Positions 1-6,522 of a stretch of DNA of 9,931 nt are shown one piece after another. The number at the start of each line of letters is the position of its first letter. Position 1 is the first letter of the stretch. The notes under the pieces were generated by a model that searched no databases, was not told the origin of the DNA, and saw only the letters and a list, made by a program, of their open reading frames with translations. The DNA is from Fidelibacterota bacterium (lineage in GTDB: Bacteria; Fidelibacterota; UBA2242). The translations under genes were made by a program, and so were the position numbers. The stretch is from positions 1 to 9,931 of the forward strand of contig QNCV01000068.1 in assembly GCA_003645845.1 (NCBI GenBank). The letters are read 5' to 3'.

Positions 1-3
1 ATA

Positions 4-561
4 CTATTCTTCCAAAATATCTTTTTCCCTGTCCTTGAACAATTTATCAATCTCTCCAATGAATTTATCCGTCAGTTCCTGAATCCTAGTCTGGCTGTCA
101 TGTCTCTGATCCTCGGAAATTTCATGCTCTTTTTCCAGTTCTCTGATCATATCATTGGCATCACGCCGAATGTTTCTGATAGCCACTTTGCCATCTTCGG
201 CAATCCGATGGGCAAATTTAACTAATTCGCGACGGCGCTCTTCATTCAGAGAGGGTATTGGTAAGCGCAGTAAATTTCCATCTATCTGCGGATTTAAGCC
301 CAGATCGGCAGCTTTGATCGCTTTGTCGATGGCGGCAACGGCATTTTTATCAAATACCTGAACCACAAGCAGACGCGGATCGGGAGCGGCAACGTTAGCA
401 ACCTGTCTCAAAGGAATCAATGAACCGTAATAATCGACTCTGATCGAATCCAGAATGGCCGGATTGGCCCGCCCCGTCCGAATAGCCGCCAGTTCCTGAT
501 GAGCCATTTCGAGGCTCTTTTGCATCCTGTTTTCAGTATCCTTTAAAATATCATTAATCAT
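4..561 (-). CDS. frr: Ribosome recycling factor (RRF)
   Basis: RRF acts in the cytoplasm with EF-G to split the post-termination ribosome and release mRNA and tRNA. The protein is 185 residues, the usual length of the family, and is complete: ATG at 561 and TAG at 6-4. Family landmarks are the N-terminal helix segment ELAAIRTGRANP (about residues 23-34) and the highly conserved KVAIRNIRRDAND near residue 125, which carries the arginines that contact 23S rRNA. The C-terminal half is rich in charged helix-forming residues, as expected for the three-helix-bundle arm. It overlaps the end of pyrH by 8 bases (554-561), and a GGAGGG ribosome-binding site lies inside the pyrH 3' end, so translation is probably coupled. 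It is the last gene of the translation block seen here; only 3 bases follow it, so no downstream terminator can be assessed. Confidence 0.98.
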   Translation of the reverse strand: MINDILKDTENRMQKSLEMAHQELAAIRTGRANPAILDSIRVDYYGSLIPLRQVANVAAPDPRLLVVQVFDKNAVAAIDKAIKAADLGLNPQIDGNLLRLPIPSLNEERRRELVKFAHRIAEDGKVAIRNIRRDANDMIRELEKEHEISEDQRHDSQTRIQELTDKFIGEIDKLFKDREKDILEE

Positions 562-1282
562 GGGTCCCTCCCGAAATGAGTGTCCCTATATCCTCTCCAA
601 GCAGCAAACGGCGCAGATTACCTTTGACAGTCATATTGTAGACAAGAATAGGTAATTGATTGTTCTGGCAAAGGGTTATTGCCGTTAAATCCATCACTTT
701 CAACTGCTTTTCCACCGCTGTTTGATAATCGATATTCTTGAACAGTCGAGCATCCGGGTATTTAACCGGATCTTTATCATAAACACCATCAACTTTGGTC
801 GCTTTAATAATTGCATCGGCATTGACTTCAACTGCCCGCAACGCCGCACCTGTGTCGGTGCTGAAAAACGGGCGGCCTGTTCCCGCGCTGAAAATCACGA
901 TATAACCGTCTCTTAAATACTCTTCGGCATGCCGGACAATCATCGGTTCGGCAACATCCGTCATCTGGATTGCCGACATCACCTTCGTCTTAAGACCTCG
1001 GGATTCCAGGGCATCCTGAACCGCCAGGGCATTGATAACGGTCGCCAGCATTCCCATATAATCCGCCTTAATCCGATCCATCCCCTGTTCGCTGGCCGCC
1101 AGACCACGAAATATATTTCCGCCGCCGAAGACCAGACCAAGTTCAATCCCCAGGTCTTTGGCAGACTGAATTTCAGCACAGACATCTTCAAGCACGGTGG
1201 GATCGATTCCAAATCCCTTGCCACCCGCCAGCGCTTCCCCAGAAAATTTCAGTAAGATACGCTGGTACTTTGATGTTGTCAT
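554..1282 (-). CDS. pyrH: UMP kinase (uridylate kinase)
   Basis: This enzyme phosphorylates UMP to UDP with ATP, the step after de novo UMP synthesis; the bacterial enzyme is a homohexamer of the amino acid kinase fold. I place the start at ATG 1282, which gives 242 residues and the canonical N-terminus MTTSKYQRILLKFSGEAL. An upstream ATG at 1381 in the same frame would add 33 residues that overlap tsf and resemble nothing in the family. Visible motifs are the phosphate-binding LLKFSGEAL, GGGNIFRG, the DYMGMLATVINALAVQDAL helix, TGRPFFSTDTGAALRA in the nucleotide site and ATKVDGVYDKDP. It lies 31 bases after tsf and overlaps frr by 8 bases. No convincing Shine-Dalgarno sequence precedes the chosen ATG; the 12 bases before it are A-rich. 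Its product uses the UMP whose synthesis depends on pyrB and pyrC further up the same strand. Confidence 0.97.
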   Translation of the reverse strand: MTTSKYQRILLKFSGEALAGGKGFGIDPTVLEDVCAEIQSAKDLGIELGLVFGGGNIFRGLAASEQGMDRIKADYMGMLATVINALAVQDALESRGLKTKVMSAIQMTDVAEPMIVRHAEEYLRDGYIVIFSAGTGRPFFSTDTGAALRAVEVNADAIIKATKVDGVYDKDPVKYPDARLFKNIDYQTAVEKQLKVMDLTAITLCQNNQLPILVYNMTVKGNLRRLLLGEDIGTLISGGTHD

Positions 1283-1313
1283 TGACGTTTTTTTAAGATT
1301 AACAGTCTTATCT

Positions 1314-1913
1314 TTATTTGGCTTCGCCGAGTTGAAAACGAACGAATCGGGCAATGTTGATATTTTCACCGATCCGGGCAATCGTTTCCGTTAAATAATC
1401 TTTAATCGTCTTCTGAGGATCCTTTACAAAGGCCTGCTCCAGAAGGCAGCTTTCCTGGTAAAATTTTTCAAGTTTACCGTCAACAATACGTTCGAGGATA
1501 TGTTCCGGTTTATTTTGCGAACGGGCCTGTTCCATGTATATTTCACGCTCTTTGGCAACCAGTTCCGCATCAATCTCTTCGCGGCGGATAGCGGCCGGAT
1601 TGGTGGCGGCAATGTGCATGGCGATATCTTTGACAAATTCCAGAAAGCCTTCGTTCTTGGCAACAAAATCGGTCTCACAATTGACTTCTACCATGACTCC
1701 GATTTTATTTCCGGGATGAATATAGGACCAGATAACGCCTTCGGATACATCGCGATCGGCCTTTTTCTCGGCTTTAGCTTTACCTTTTTTCCGGAGAATT
1801 TCGATTGCTTTATCAATATCACCCGCCGATTCAATAAGAGCGGCTTTACAGTCCATCATTCCGATACCGGTTCTATTTCTGAGTTCTTTTACCTGTGTGG
1901 CGGTAATTTCCAT
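1314..1913 (-). CDS. tsf: Translation elongation factor Ts (short form)
   Basis: EF-Ts is the guanine nucleotide exchange factor that regenerates EF-Tu-GTP. The protein has 199 residues. The N-terminal UBA-like domain carries VKELRNRTGIGMMDCKAAL, and the core carries VNCETDFVAKN, whose TDFV tetrad inserts next to the EF-Tu nucleotide site. At about 200 residues it is the short type, like those of Thermus and many non-proteobacterial lineages, rather than the roughly 280-residue E. coli form with an extra core subdomain and coiled coil. It begins at ATG 1913, preceded by GAAAGGA as ribosome-binding site, and follows the rpsB stop codon by 20 bases. The rpsB-tsf pairing is almost universal in bacteria and supports the call. 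Nothing suggests truncation: the C-terminal motif region (IARIGENINIARFVRF) is intact. Confidence 0.98.
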   Translation of the reverse strand: MEITATQVKELRNRTGIGMMDCKAALIESAGDIDKAIEILRKKGKAKAEKKADRDVSEGVIWSYIHPGNKIGVMVEVNCETDFVAKNEGFLEFVKDIAMHIAATNPAAIRREEIDAELVAKEREIYMEQARSQNKPEHILERIVDGKLEKFYQESCLLEQAFVKDPQKTIKDYLTETIARIGENINIARFVRFQLGEAK

Positions 1914-1933
1914 TCTAATTATTCCTTTCGAGA

Positions 1934-2668
1934 TTATTTCGCGGCTTTCTGACCCTCAGCTTTTTTGGCAGGTACATCCACCAACCGTGAGCTTTTGGCT
2001 TCCAGAATTGCATTGGTCAGTTCACCGATTATTAATTGAATTGCCTGAATCGAGTCATCATTTGCCGGAATCGGGTAATCCACTTCTGTCGGATCGGCAT
2101 TGGTATCCAGAATGGCAACCACCGGGATATCCAGACGCCGGGCCTCTTTGACGGCAATGTCATCATGAATTATATCGACAACGACCAGCACATCAGGAAT
2201 TCTTTTCATATCTTTGATACCACGATGCAGATCGGCCAGTTTAATACGTTCCCGATCCAGTGTCAGTTTTTCCTTTTTGGTCAGGTTTGTATCATAACCC
2301 GACGATTTATCTTTTTCAAGTTTCTGTAAATGGCGAATGCTCTTCTTGATCGTTGAAAAATTGGTCAGGGTTCCACCCAGCCAGCGTTCGACGACATAGA
2401 ACATCCCGGCACGATCAGCCTCTTTTTGAACGATGTCTTTGGCCTGTTTCTTCGTACCGACAAACAGAACATCACCGCCTTTACGCACCGTTTCACGGAT
2501 AAAGCGGGTAGCTTCATCAAGACATTCCAGTGTTTTTTGCAGATCAATAATGTGAATCCCGTTTTTAGACATATAAATGTATTTCTTCATTTTGGGATTC
2601 CATTTACGGGTCAAATGACCAAAATGGGCGCCTGCTTTCCAGAGTTGTTCGAATGTTACATTGCTCAT
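1934..2668 (-). CDS. rpsB: Small ribosomal subunit protein S2 (uS2)
   Basis: S2 binds 16S rRNA at the back of the 30S subunit between head and body and is needed for S1 recruitment in Gram-negative species. I chose ATG 2668, giving 244 residues and the standard N-terminus MSNVTFEQLWKAGAHFGH. A longer in-frame start at 2761 would extend back across the end of rpsI with unrelated residues. Motifs include AGAHFGHLTRKWNPKM, RWLGGTLTNF (about residues 97-106) and DTNADPTEVDYPIPANDDS near residue 190. The last about 15 residues are a lysine- and alanine-rich tail, which is variable in the family. The ribosome-binding site is weak (AGAGAGAT). The gene sits 19 bases after rpsI and 20 bases before tsf. 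Confidence 0.98.
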   Translation of the reverse strand: MSNVTFEQLWKAGAHFGHLTRKWNPKMKKYIYMSKNGIHIIDLQKTLECLDEATRFIRETVRKGGDVLFVGTKKQAKDIVQKEADRAGMFYVVERWLGGTLTNFSTIKKSIRHLQKLEKDKSSGYDTNLTKKEKLTLDRERIKLADLHRGIKDMKRIPDVLVVVDIIHDDIAVKEARRLDIPVVAILDTNADPTEVDYPIPANDDSIQAIQLIIGELTNAILEAKSSRLVDVPAKKAEGQKAAK

Positions 2669-2687
2669 AAAATCTATCTCTCTTCTG

Positions 2688-3080
2688 TTAACGTTTGGAG
2701 AACTGGTATGCCCGACGTGCACCGGCCAGACCGTATTTCTTCCGTTCCACAACCCGGGCATCTCTAGTCAGAAAACCGGCGGGTTTCAGCTTTTTACGCA
2801 ACTCGGGATCGTATTTTTCCAGAGCCCGTGCGATTGCCAGGCGGATAGCCCCGGCCTGACCGGCTAACCCACCGCCCTTGACATTGACACGAATATCAAA
2901 CTGCCCGGTGACTTCACATAGATCCAGGGGCTGTCTGATAATCTGTTTCAGATTCTCGCGACCAAAATAATTGTCAAGATCGCGTTTATTAACGGTAAAA
3001 CTGCCTTTGCCAGCGGTCATGCGCAAACGGGCAACGGCGCGTTTCCGACGACCGAGAGAAACATATTCTAATTTCGGCAT
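2688..3080 (-). CDS. rpsI: Small ribosomal subunit protein S9 (uS9)
   Basis: S9 is a 30S head protein whose extended C-terminal tail reaches the P-site tRNA anticodon stem. The protein has 130 residues, the usual length. The start LEYVSLGRRKRAVARLRM and the middle VKGGGLAGQAGAIRLAIARAL are diagnostic. The protein ends in the near-invariant QFSKR, whose last arginine contacts the P-site tRNA. The residue before that tail is tyrosine (ARRAYQFSKR) where many species have proline. The start ATG at 3080 lies 7 bases after the rplM stop, with AAAGGAT inside the rplM end as ribosome-binding site. The rplM-rpsI pair is a conserved bacterial operon. Confidence 0.98.
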   Translation of the reverse strand: MPKLEYVSLGRRKRAVARLRMTAGKGSFTVNKRDLDNYFGRENLKQIIRQPLDLCEVTGQFDIRVNVKGGGLAGQAGAIRLAIARALEKYDPELRKKLKPAGFLTRDARVVERKKYGLAGARRAYQFSKR

Positions 3081-3087
3081 CTTTTAA

Positions 3088-3525
3088 CTATCCTTTTAAT
3101 TCAATTTTTTCGGGTTTCTGGGCCTGATGCGGATGCTCCGGACCGCTGTAAACTTTCAGTTTGCGAAACAGTTTCCGCCCTAAGGTATTGCGGGGAAGCA
3201 TTCCTTTCACTGCCCGGCTGATGATCTCTTCGGGATGTTTTTCCATGGCCTCTTTATAACTTTCAAAGCGGCCACCACCCATATAGCCGGAATGGGTAAA
3301 GTACTTCTTCGAATCGGCTTTACGACCGGAAATTCTGATTTTTTCGGCATTGACAACCACGACAAAATCACCGGTATCCATATGCGGCGAATAATAGGGT
3401 TTATTCTTTCCTCTCAGAATCGATGCCACCTGGCTCGCGAGGCGTCCGAGCACCTTGCCTTCGGCATCCACCACATACCATTTCTGATTAATTTCATTAA
3501 GCTTCGGATAATATGTCTTGTACAT
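3088..3525 (-). CDS. rplM: Large ribosomal subunit protein L13 (uL13)
   Basis: L13 is an early-assembly 50S protein. From ATG 3525 the protein has 145 residues, close to the usual 142-150. Landmarks are KWYVVDAEGKVLGRLAS near the N-terminus, YYSPHMDTGDFVVVVNAEK, YFTHSGYMGGGR, AVKGMLPRNTLGRKLFRKLKVY and SGPEHPHQAQKP at the C-terminus. A second in-frame ATG lies 12 bases upstream at 3537 and would add MRER. I prefer 3525 because MYKTYYPKLNEI aligns with the normal L13 start and because GAGAAAG lies at a suitable distance upstream. It is the first gene of the translation block. The 90 bases to pyrC hold a promoter candidate but no terminator, so transcription may come both from there and by readthrough from the pyr genes. 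Confidence 0.97.
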   Translation of the reverse strand: MYKTYYPKLNEINQKWYVVDAEGKVLGRLASQVASILRGKNKPYYSPHMDTGDFVVVVNAEKIRISGRKADSKKYFTHSGYMGGGRFESYKEAMEKHPEEIISRAVKGMLPRNTLGRKLFRKLKVYSGPEHPHQAQKPEKIELKG

Positions 3526-3558
3526 TCTTTCTCTCATACCTACAGTTAAAACAGCGGG

Positions 3559-3606
3559 TAAACTTACAATCCGGCAATTTCATAATCAAGAATTTTTTAG
3601 TATCAA
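3559..3606 (-). promoter_or_regulatory. Candidate promoter(s) for the rplM translation block
   Basis: The gap between pyrC and rplM contains two overlapping promoter-like arrangements on the minus strand. One is TTGATA (3606-3601), a 16-base spacer and TATGAA (3584-3579). The other is TTGATT (3589-3584), a 17-base spacer and TAAGTT (3566-3561). The second can also be read in the Bacteroidetes style, as TTG, 20 bases and TAAGTTTA, close to the TAnnTTTG -7 box. Both are partial matches in an A+T-rich stretch. A promoter here makes sense because ribosomal genes need strong expression that is not bound to pyrimidine control, but the site is inferred only. Confidence 0.35.
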
Positions 3607-3615
3607 AATCCCTCT

Positions 3616-4908
3616 TTAAAAGGTGATGTAATGACCCTTGGCATATAGTCCTTTCACACGCCCGTTAAACTCATTCCCGATAAAGGGCGAATTGAAGGAT
3701 TTCGAGTAGATGTTCTGACGACCAAAGACCCACCATTCCCTGGTATTGATAATTGTCAGATTAGCCACCTCTCCAACCTTTAATGGCGGCAGATGCAGAT
3801 TCATCACCTTCGCTGGTTTGATCGTCAGAAGTTTTATCAATTCCATCAGAGTCAGTTTCCCCGTGTGAACAAGATGGGTCATGGCCAGACTGAAGGCAGT
3901 TTCAAGACCTATCATTCCGAAGGATGCCAGATCCAGGGACGTCTCCTTGGTATCAATTACATGGGGTGCATGATCGGTGACAATGGCATCGATCGTCCCG
4001 TCTTTCAGACCTTCGATAATTGCCTGGCGATCTTTTTCCGTCCGTAACGGCGGGGCAACTTTTCCGTTGGCATCGAAGCTGCGCATATACTCGTCGGTCA
4101 GTGAAAAATGATGGGGAGTTGCCTCTGCTGTCACGGCAATACCTTTCGCCTTGGCCCGACGAATCAGCTCCACCGACCCGGCAGTGGACACATGAGGAAT
4201 GTGAATTCTACCGTTGACAAATTCCGCAATGATCAGATCCCGGGCAATCATTATCTCTTCCGCAATCGGCGGATTTCCTGGAATGCCAAGTTGAGTCGAA
4301 ACCCGTCCCTCATTCATCAAACCGTCAGCTTTCAGGCTGGGATCTTCGGCATGGTTGATAACCGGACGACCGGTTATCTTGGAATACTCCAGTGCATTCC
4401 GCATCATCTGCCCATTAACTACCGGTGACCCGTCATCGGAGAAGGCTACGGCGCCCGCATCGGCCAGCTCCGCCATTTCGGTCAGTTCCTCCCCCTTGCG
4501 GTCTTTGCTGATGGCTGCAATCGGGTATACATTCACCAGCTCATCTTCCGATTTTTCGAAAATAAAGCGAACCGTCTCCCGGTTATCAATGGCCGGCTTA
4601 GTATTCGGCATACAGCAAACCTGAGTAAAACCACCTGCCAGGGCGGCCCGGCAACCAGTCTCGATCGTTTCACTGTTTTCATAACCGGGTTCACGAAAAT
4701 GAACATGCAGGTCAATAAATCCGGGAGTGATGTGAAATCCCTTGAGATTGACAACCTCTTTACTTTCGCTTTCGGGAATAGCTTTTTTAATCTTTTTTAT
4801 CTTACCATTCTCAACCAGTAGGTCTGCTTCAATAATCCGGTCATTGAAAGGATCGACTATCTGAGCGCCCTTAAATAAAATCGCTGTCTTGATTGCTTTT
4901 TTCTCCAT
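3616..4908 (-). CDS. pyrC: Dihydroorotase
   Basis: This zinc amidohydrolase reversibly cyclises carbamoyl aspartate to dihydroorotate, the third step of UMP synthesis. The protein has 430 residues, the size of the class I (Aquifex/Bacillus-like) enzyme rather than the roughly 345-residue E. coli type. Metal and substrate residues look intact: DLHVHFREPG with H68 and H70, MPNTKPAIDN, the SDDG aspartate, NHAEDPSL, HVSTAGSVEL and the catalytic DHAPH. The conserved FGMIGLETA follows. I therefore expect an active enzyme, not one of the inactive dihydroorotase-like partners that accompany some class A aspartate transcarbamoylases. The ATG at 4908 is preceded by GAGGAG, which overlaps the pyrB stop region; the two genes are 10 bases apart. 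The stop TAA is at 3618-3616 and no intrinsic terminator follows it. Confidence 0.97.
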   Translation of the reverse strand: MEKKAIKTAILFKGAQIVDPFNDRIIEADLLVENGKIKKIKKAIPESESKEVVNLKGFHITPGFIDLHVHFREPGYENSETIETGCRAALAGGFTQVCCMPNTKPAIDNRETVRFIFEKSEDELVNVYPIAAISKDRKGEELTEMAELADAGAVAFSDDGSPVVNGQMMRNALEYSKITGRPVINHAEDPSLKADGLMNEGRVSTQLGIPGNPPIAEEIMIARDLIIAEFVNGRIHIPHVSTAGSVELIRRAKAKGIAVTAEATPHHFSLTDEYMRSFDANGKVAPPLRTEKDRQAIIEGLKDGTIDAIVTDHAPHVIDTKETSLDLASFGMIGLETAFSLAMTHLVHTGKLTLMELIKLLTIKPAKVMNLHLPPLKVGEVANLTIINTREWWVFGRQNIYSKSFNSPFIGNEFNGRVKGLYAKGHYITF

Positions 4909-4918
4909 ACTTATCTCC

Positions 4919-5839
4919 TCACCTTCCCCCGGCTAATAAATACAGGATTGACATTCTGACCGCCACACCGTTCAGCACCTGATGCAGAATAATCGAATGT
5001 TCGCTGTCGGCCATATCGGTATCGATCTCCACGCCCCGGTTAATCGGTCCGGGATGCATGATTGTAATCGGTCGTTTCAATTTACTCAGACGCTGCTGCG
5101 TGACGCCATAAACATTCCGGTATTCACGCATTGATGGAATGAGTCCTTTCCCCTGGCGTTCTCTCTGAATGCGCAGAACATTGATCACATCGGCAAAAGC
5201 CAGCGCTTCATCGAGATCGTAGGTCACTTTAACACCCAAGGACTCCACGTCATAAGGCATAAACGTCGGCGGTCCGCAGAGCAGAACATTGGCGCCCATC
5301 GTCTTTAGTCCGTATATATTTGACAGCGCCACGCGGCTGTGGCGAATATCGCCAATGATGGCCACATTGAGACCTTCAATGCTTCCCAGTTTTTCTTTCA
5401 TGGACATTATATCCAGCAAAGCCTGGGTCGGGTGCTCATGAGTACCGTCGCCGGCATTGATTACTACGGCATCTACAAACCTGGACAGCAGTTTCACCGA
5501 ACCCGGCGTCGGGTGACGCATTACCACCACATCCATTTTCATGGCAAACAGATTCTGAATAGTATCACGCAGGCTTTCTCCCTTGGCCAGACTGCTGCCG
5601 GATGCGGAAAAATTCACTGTGTCGGCAGACAGTCTTTTCTCGGCCAACTCAAAGGATATCCGCGTGCGGGTTGAATTTTCGAAAAAAAGATTTGCGACTG
5701 TAACGCCTTTGAGAGTGGGCACCTTTTTAATCGGGCGATCCAGAACCTCCCGAAAGGAGAATGCCGTATCCAGGATTGTATTAATATCTTCCCTGGAAAC
5801 ATTTTCAAGCCCCAGTAAATGTTTGATTCTCAGATTCAT
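4919..5839 (-). CDS. pyrB: Aspartate carbamoyltransferase catalytic subunit
   Basis: This enzyme condenses carbamoyl phosphate and aspartate to carbamoyl aspartate, the committed step of pyrimidine synthesis. The protein has 306 residues, typical of the catalytic chain. Carbamoyl phosphate and active-site motifs are all present: ENSTRTRISFELAEKRL, the mobile loop SGSSLAKGESLRDT with its lysine borrowed by the neighbouring subunit, HPTQALLD, the 240s-type loop RIQRERQGKG and HPGPINRGVEID. No regulatory chain gene (pyrI) is nearby, so allosteric control by a PyrI subunit is not indicated here. Direct contact with PyrC, as in class A enzymes, is possible. The start codon overlaps the pyrR stop as ATGA (5839-5836), and GGAGGTAA lies just upstream inside pyrR, so translation is coupled to pyrR. 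Confidence 0.98.
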   Translation of the reverse strand: MNLRIKHLLGLENVSREDINTILDTAFSFREVLDRPIKKVPTLKGVTVANLFFENSTRTRISFELAEKRLSADTVNFSASGSSLAKGESLRDTIQNLFAMKMDVVVMRHPTPGSVKLLSRFVDAVVINAGDGTHEHPTQALLDIMSMKEKLGSIEGLNVAIIGDIRHSRVALSNIYGLKTMGANVLLCGPPTFMPYDVESLGVKVTYDLDEALAFADVINVLRIQRERQGKGLIPSMREYRNVYGVTQQRLSKLKRPITIMHPGPINRGVEIDTDMADSEHSIILHQVLNGVAVRMSILYLLAGGR

Positions 5840-6384
5840 TCCGTTACCTCCACCAGCAATATTTCATCCCGGCCGTCAAACTCTTTCATGTGCACTTTGA
5901 CTTCCTCATTGCGGGCAGTGGGAACGCTCTTACCGATGTAATCGGCCTTGATGGGCAGTTCCCGGTGGCCGCGGTCAATTAAAACCGCCAGCTGAATCGC
6001 CGAGGGTCTGCCAAAATCCATCAGTGCATCCATGGCCGCCCGGATGGTTCGTCCGGTATAAATAACGTCATCCACCAACACCAGAATTTTATCATCCACA
6101 TCAAAAGGGATTTCGGTTATTTCCGTTGCAGGCAACTGTTTTTTCATCCGGTAATCATCGCGATACATCACCGTATCAAGCACACCCACCGGAATCGGTT
6201 TTCCCTCGACTTCCTCAATCTTTTTGGCAATCCGTTTTGCCAGAAACTCACCCCTGGTCCGAATTCCGATAATAGCTACATCGTCAATGCCCTTACAGCG
6301 CTCAATAATCTCATGGGCCAGCCGGGTAATCGTACGCCTTAATGCCGTCTCATCCATCAACTGTGAACGTGTTTTGAAATTCAT
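5836..6384 (-). CDS. pyrR: PyrR, pyrimidine operon RNA-binding regulator / uracil phosphoribosyltransferase
   Basis: PyrR binds a stem-loop in pyr mRNA when UMP or UTP is high and thereby lowers downstream expression; many members also convert uracil and PRPP to UMP. The protein has 182 residues against 181 in Bacillus subtilis. The type I phosphoribosyltransferase fold is shown by the PRPP loop ILVLVDDVIYTGRTIRAAMDAL (about residues 100-121). Further PyrR-type signatures are MDETALRRTITRLAHEI at the N-terminus, IGIRTRGEFLAKRIA, DTVMYRDDYR and VLIDRGHRELPIKADYIGK. The C-terminal PTARNEEVKV matches the family. The ATG at 6384 follows a GGGAGA ribosome-binding site. It is the first gene of the pyr cluster and is preceded by a leader with a PyrR-binding-loop-like hairpin and a terminator, so autoregulation is likely. 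Confidence 0.97.
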   Translation of the reverse strand: MNFKTRSQLMDETALRRTITRLAHEIIERCKGIDDVAIIGIRTRGEFLAKRIAKKIEEVEGKPIPVGVLDTVMYRDDYRMKKQLPATEITEIPFDVDDKILVLVDDVIYTGRTIRAAMDALMDFGRPSAIQLAVLIDRGHRELPIKADYIGKSVPTARNEEVKVHMKEFDGRDEILLVEVTE

Positions 6385-6397
6385 GTCATCTCCCTAT

Positions 6398-6422
6398 AAA
6401 AAAACCGCCGGCTTTCCAGCGG
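6398..6422 (-). terminator. Intrinsic terminator / attenuator in the pyrR leader
   Basis: Read on the minus strand, CCGCTGG (6422-6416), loop AAAG and CCGGCGG (6411-6405) form a 7-bp G+C-rich stem with one G-U pair, followed at once by seven T residues (6404-6398). This is a textbook rho-independent terminator. It lies only 13 bases before the pyrR ATG and after the candidate pyr promoter. It is therefore placed to act as an attenuator of the pyr operon, and it would also stop readthrough from the upstream barrel gene. Confidence 0.9.
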
Positions 6423-6440
6423 ATTTCTTCTTTTTCTTAT

Positions 6441-6474
6441 GCCCTTTCCAACTCACGGGTTAGGATTAAAAGGC
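6441..6474 (-). promoter_or_regulatory. PyrR-binding RNA loop (predicted)
   Basis: On the minus strand, a lower stem GCCTTTT (6474-6468) pairs with AAAGGGC (6447-6441), with one G-U pair. Then comes a short bulge on the 5' side only (AATC). An upper stem CTAAC pairs with GTTGG, closing the hexaloop CCGTGA. This reproduces the architecture known for PyrR binding loops: lower stem, 5' internal bulge, upper stem and terminal loop of consensus CNGNGA. The upper stem differs in primary sequence from the usual AGUC/GGCU version yet still pairs, which looks like covariation. It lies 18 bases upstream of the terminator and in front of pyrR itself. The function is inferred from structure and context. 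Confidence 0.75.
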
Positions 6475-6493
6475 TCCTTATTTTAGTTAGGCA

Positions 6494-6522
6494 AATTTAG
6501 ATCACGATGACGTAAATGTCCA
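6494..6522 (-). promoter_or_regulatory. Candidate promoter of the pyrR-pyrB-pyrC operon
   Basis: TGGACA (6522-6517) and TAAATT (6499-6494) are separated by exactly 17 bases on the minus strand, matching 5 of 6 and 4 of 6 positions of the sigma-70 consensus. The downstream box extends to TAAATTTG, which fits the Bacteroidetes-type -7 element TAnnTTTG exactly, although the matching -33 element is poor. Transcription would start near 6488 and produce a leader of about 100 bases that begins shortly before the PyrR-binding hairpin. Confidence 0.55.

Noticed and set aside
722..1255. Antisense open frames on the plus strand opposite pyrH
   Set aside because: Both strands are open by codon bias, but only the minus strand encodes conserved UMP kinase motifs, and no ribosome-binding site or family feature supports the plus-strand frames.
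1283..1381. 33-residue N-terminal extension of pyrH
   Set aside because: It overlaps the tsf 3' end and has no similarity to UMP kinases; the canonical N-terminus starts at 1282.
1500..1952. 150-codon plus-strand frame opposite tsf
   Set aside because: A shadow of the tsf coding strand with no recognisable domain.
2669..2761. 31-residue N-terminal extension of rpsB
   Set aside because: It overlaps the end of rpsI and is followed by the standard S2 start at 2668.
3607..3630. Possible hairpin at the pyrC 3' end (CCTTT / AGAGG)
   Set aside because: Five weak base pairs around a 3-base loop with no continuous T-tract; it does not qualify as a terminator.
6395..6457. A 20-codon GTG-started leader ORF that runs through the terminator and ends at TAG after the T-tract
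   Set aside because: It recalls the E. coli pyrBI leader peptide, but its GTG lies inside the PyrR hexaloop, no Shine-Dalgarno site is at a usable distance, and there is no uridine-rich pause tract before the stem. Probably chance.
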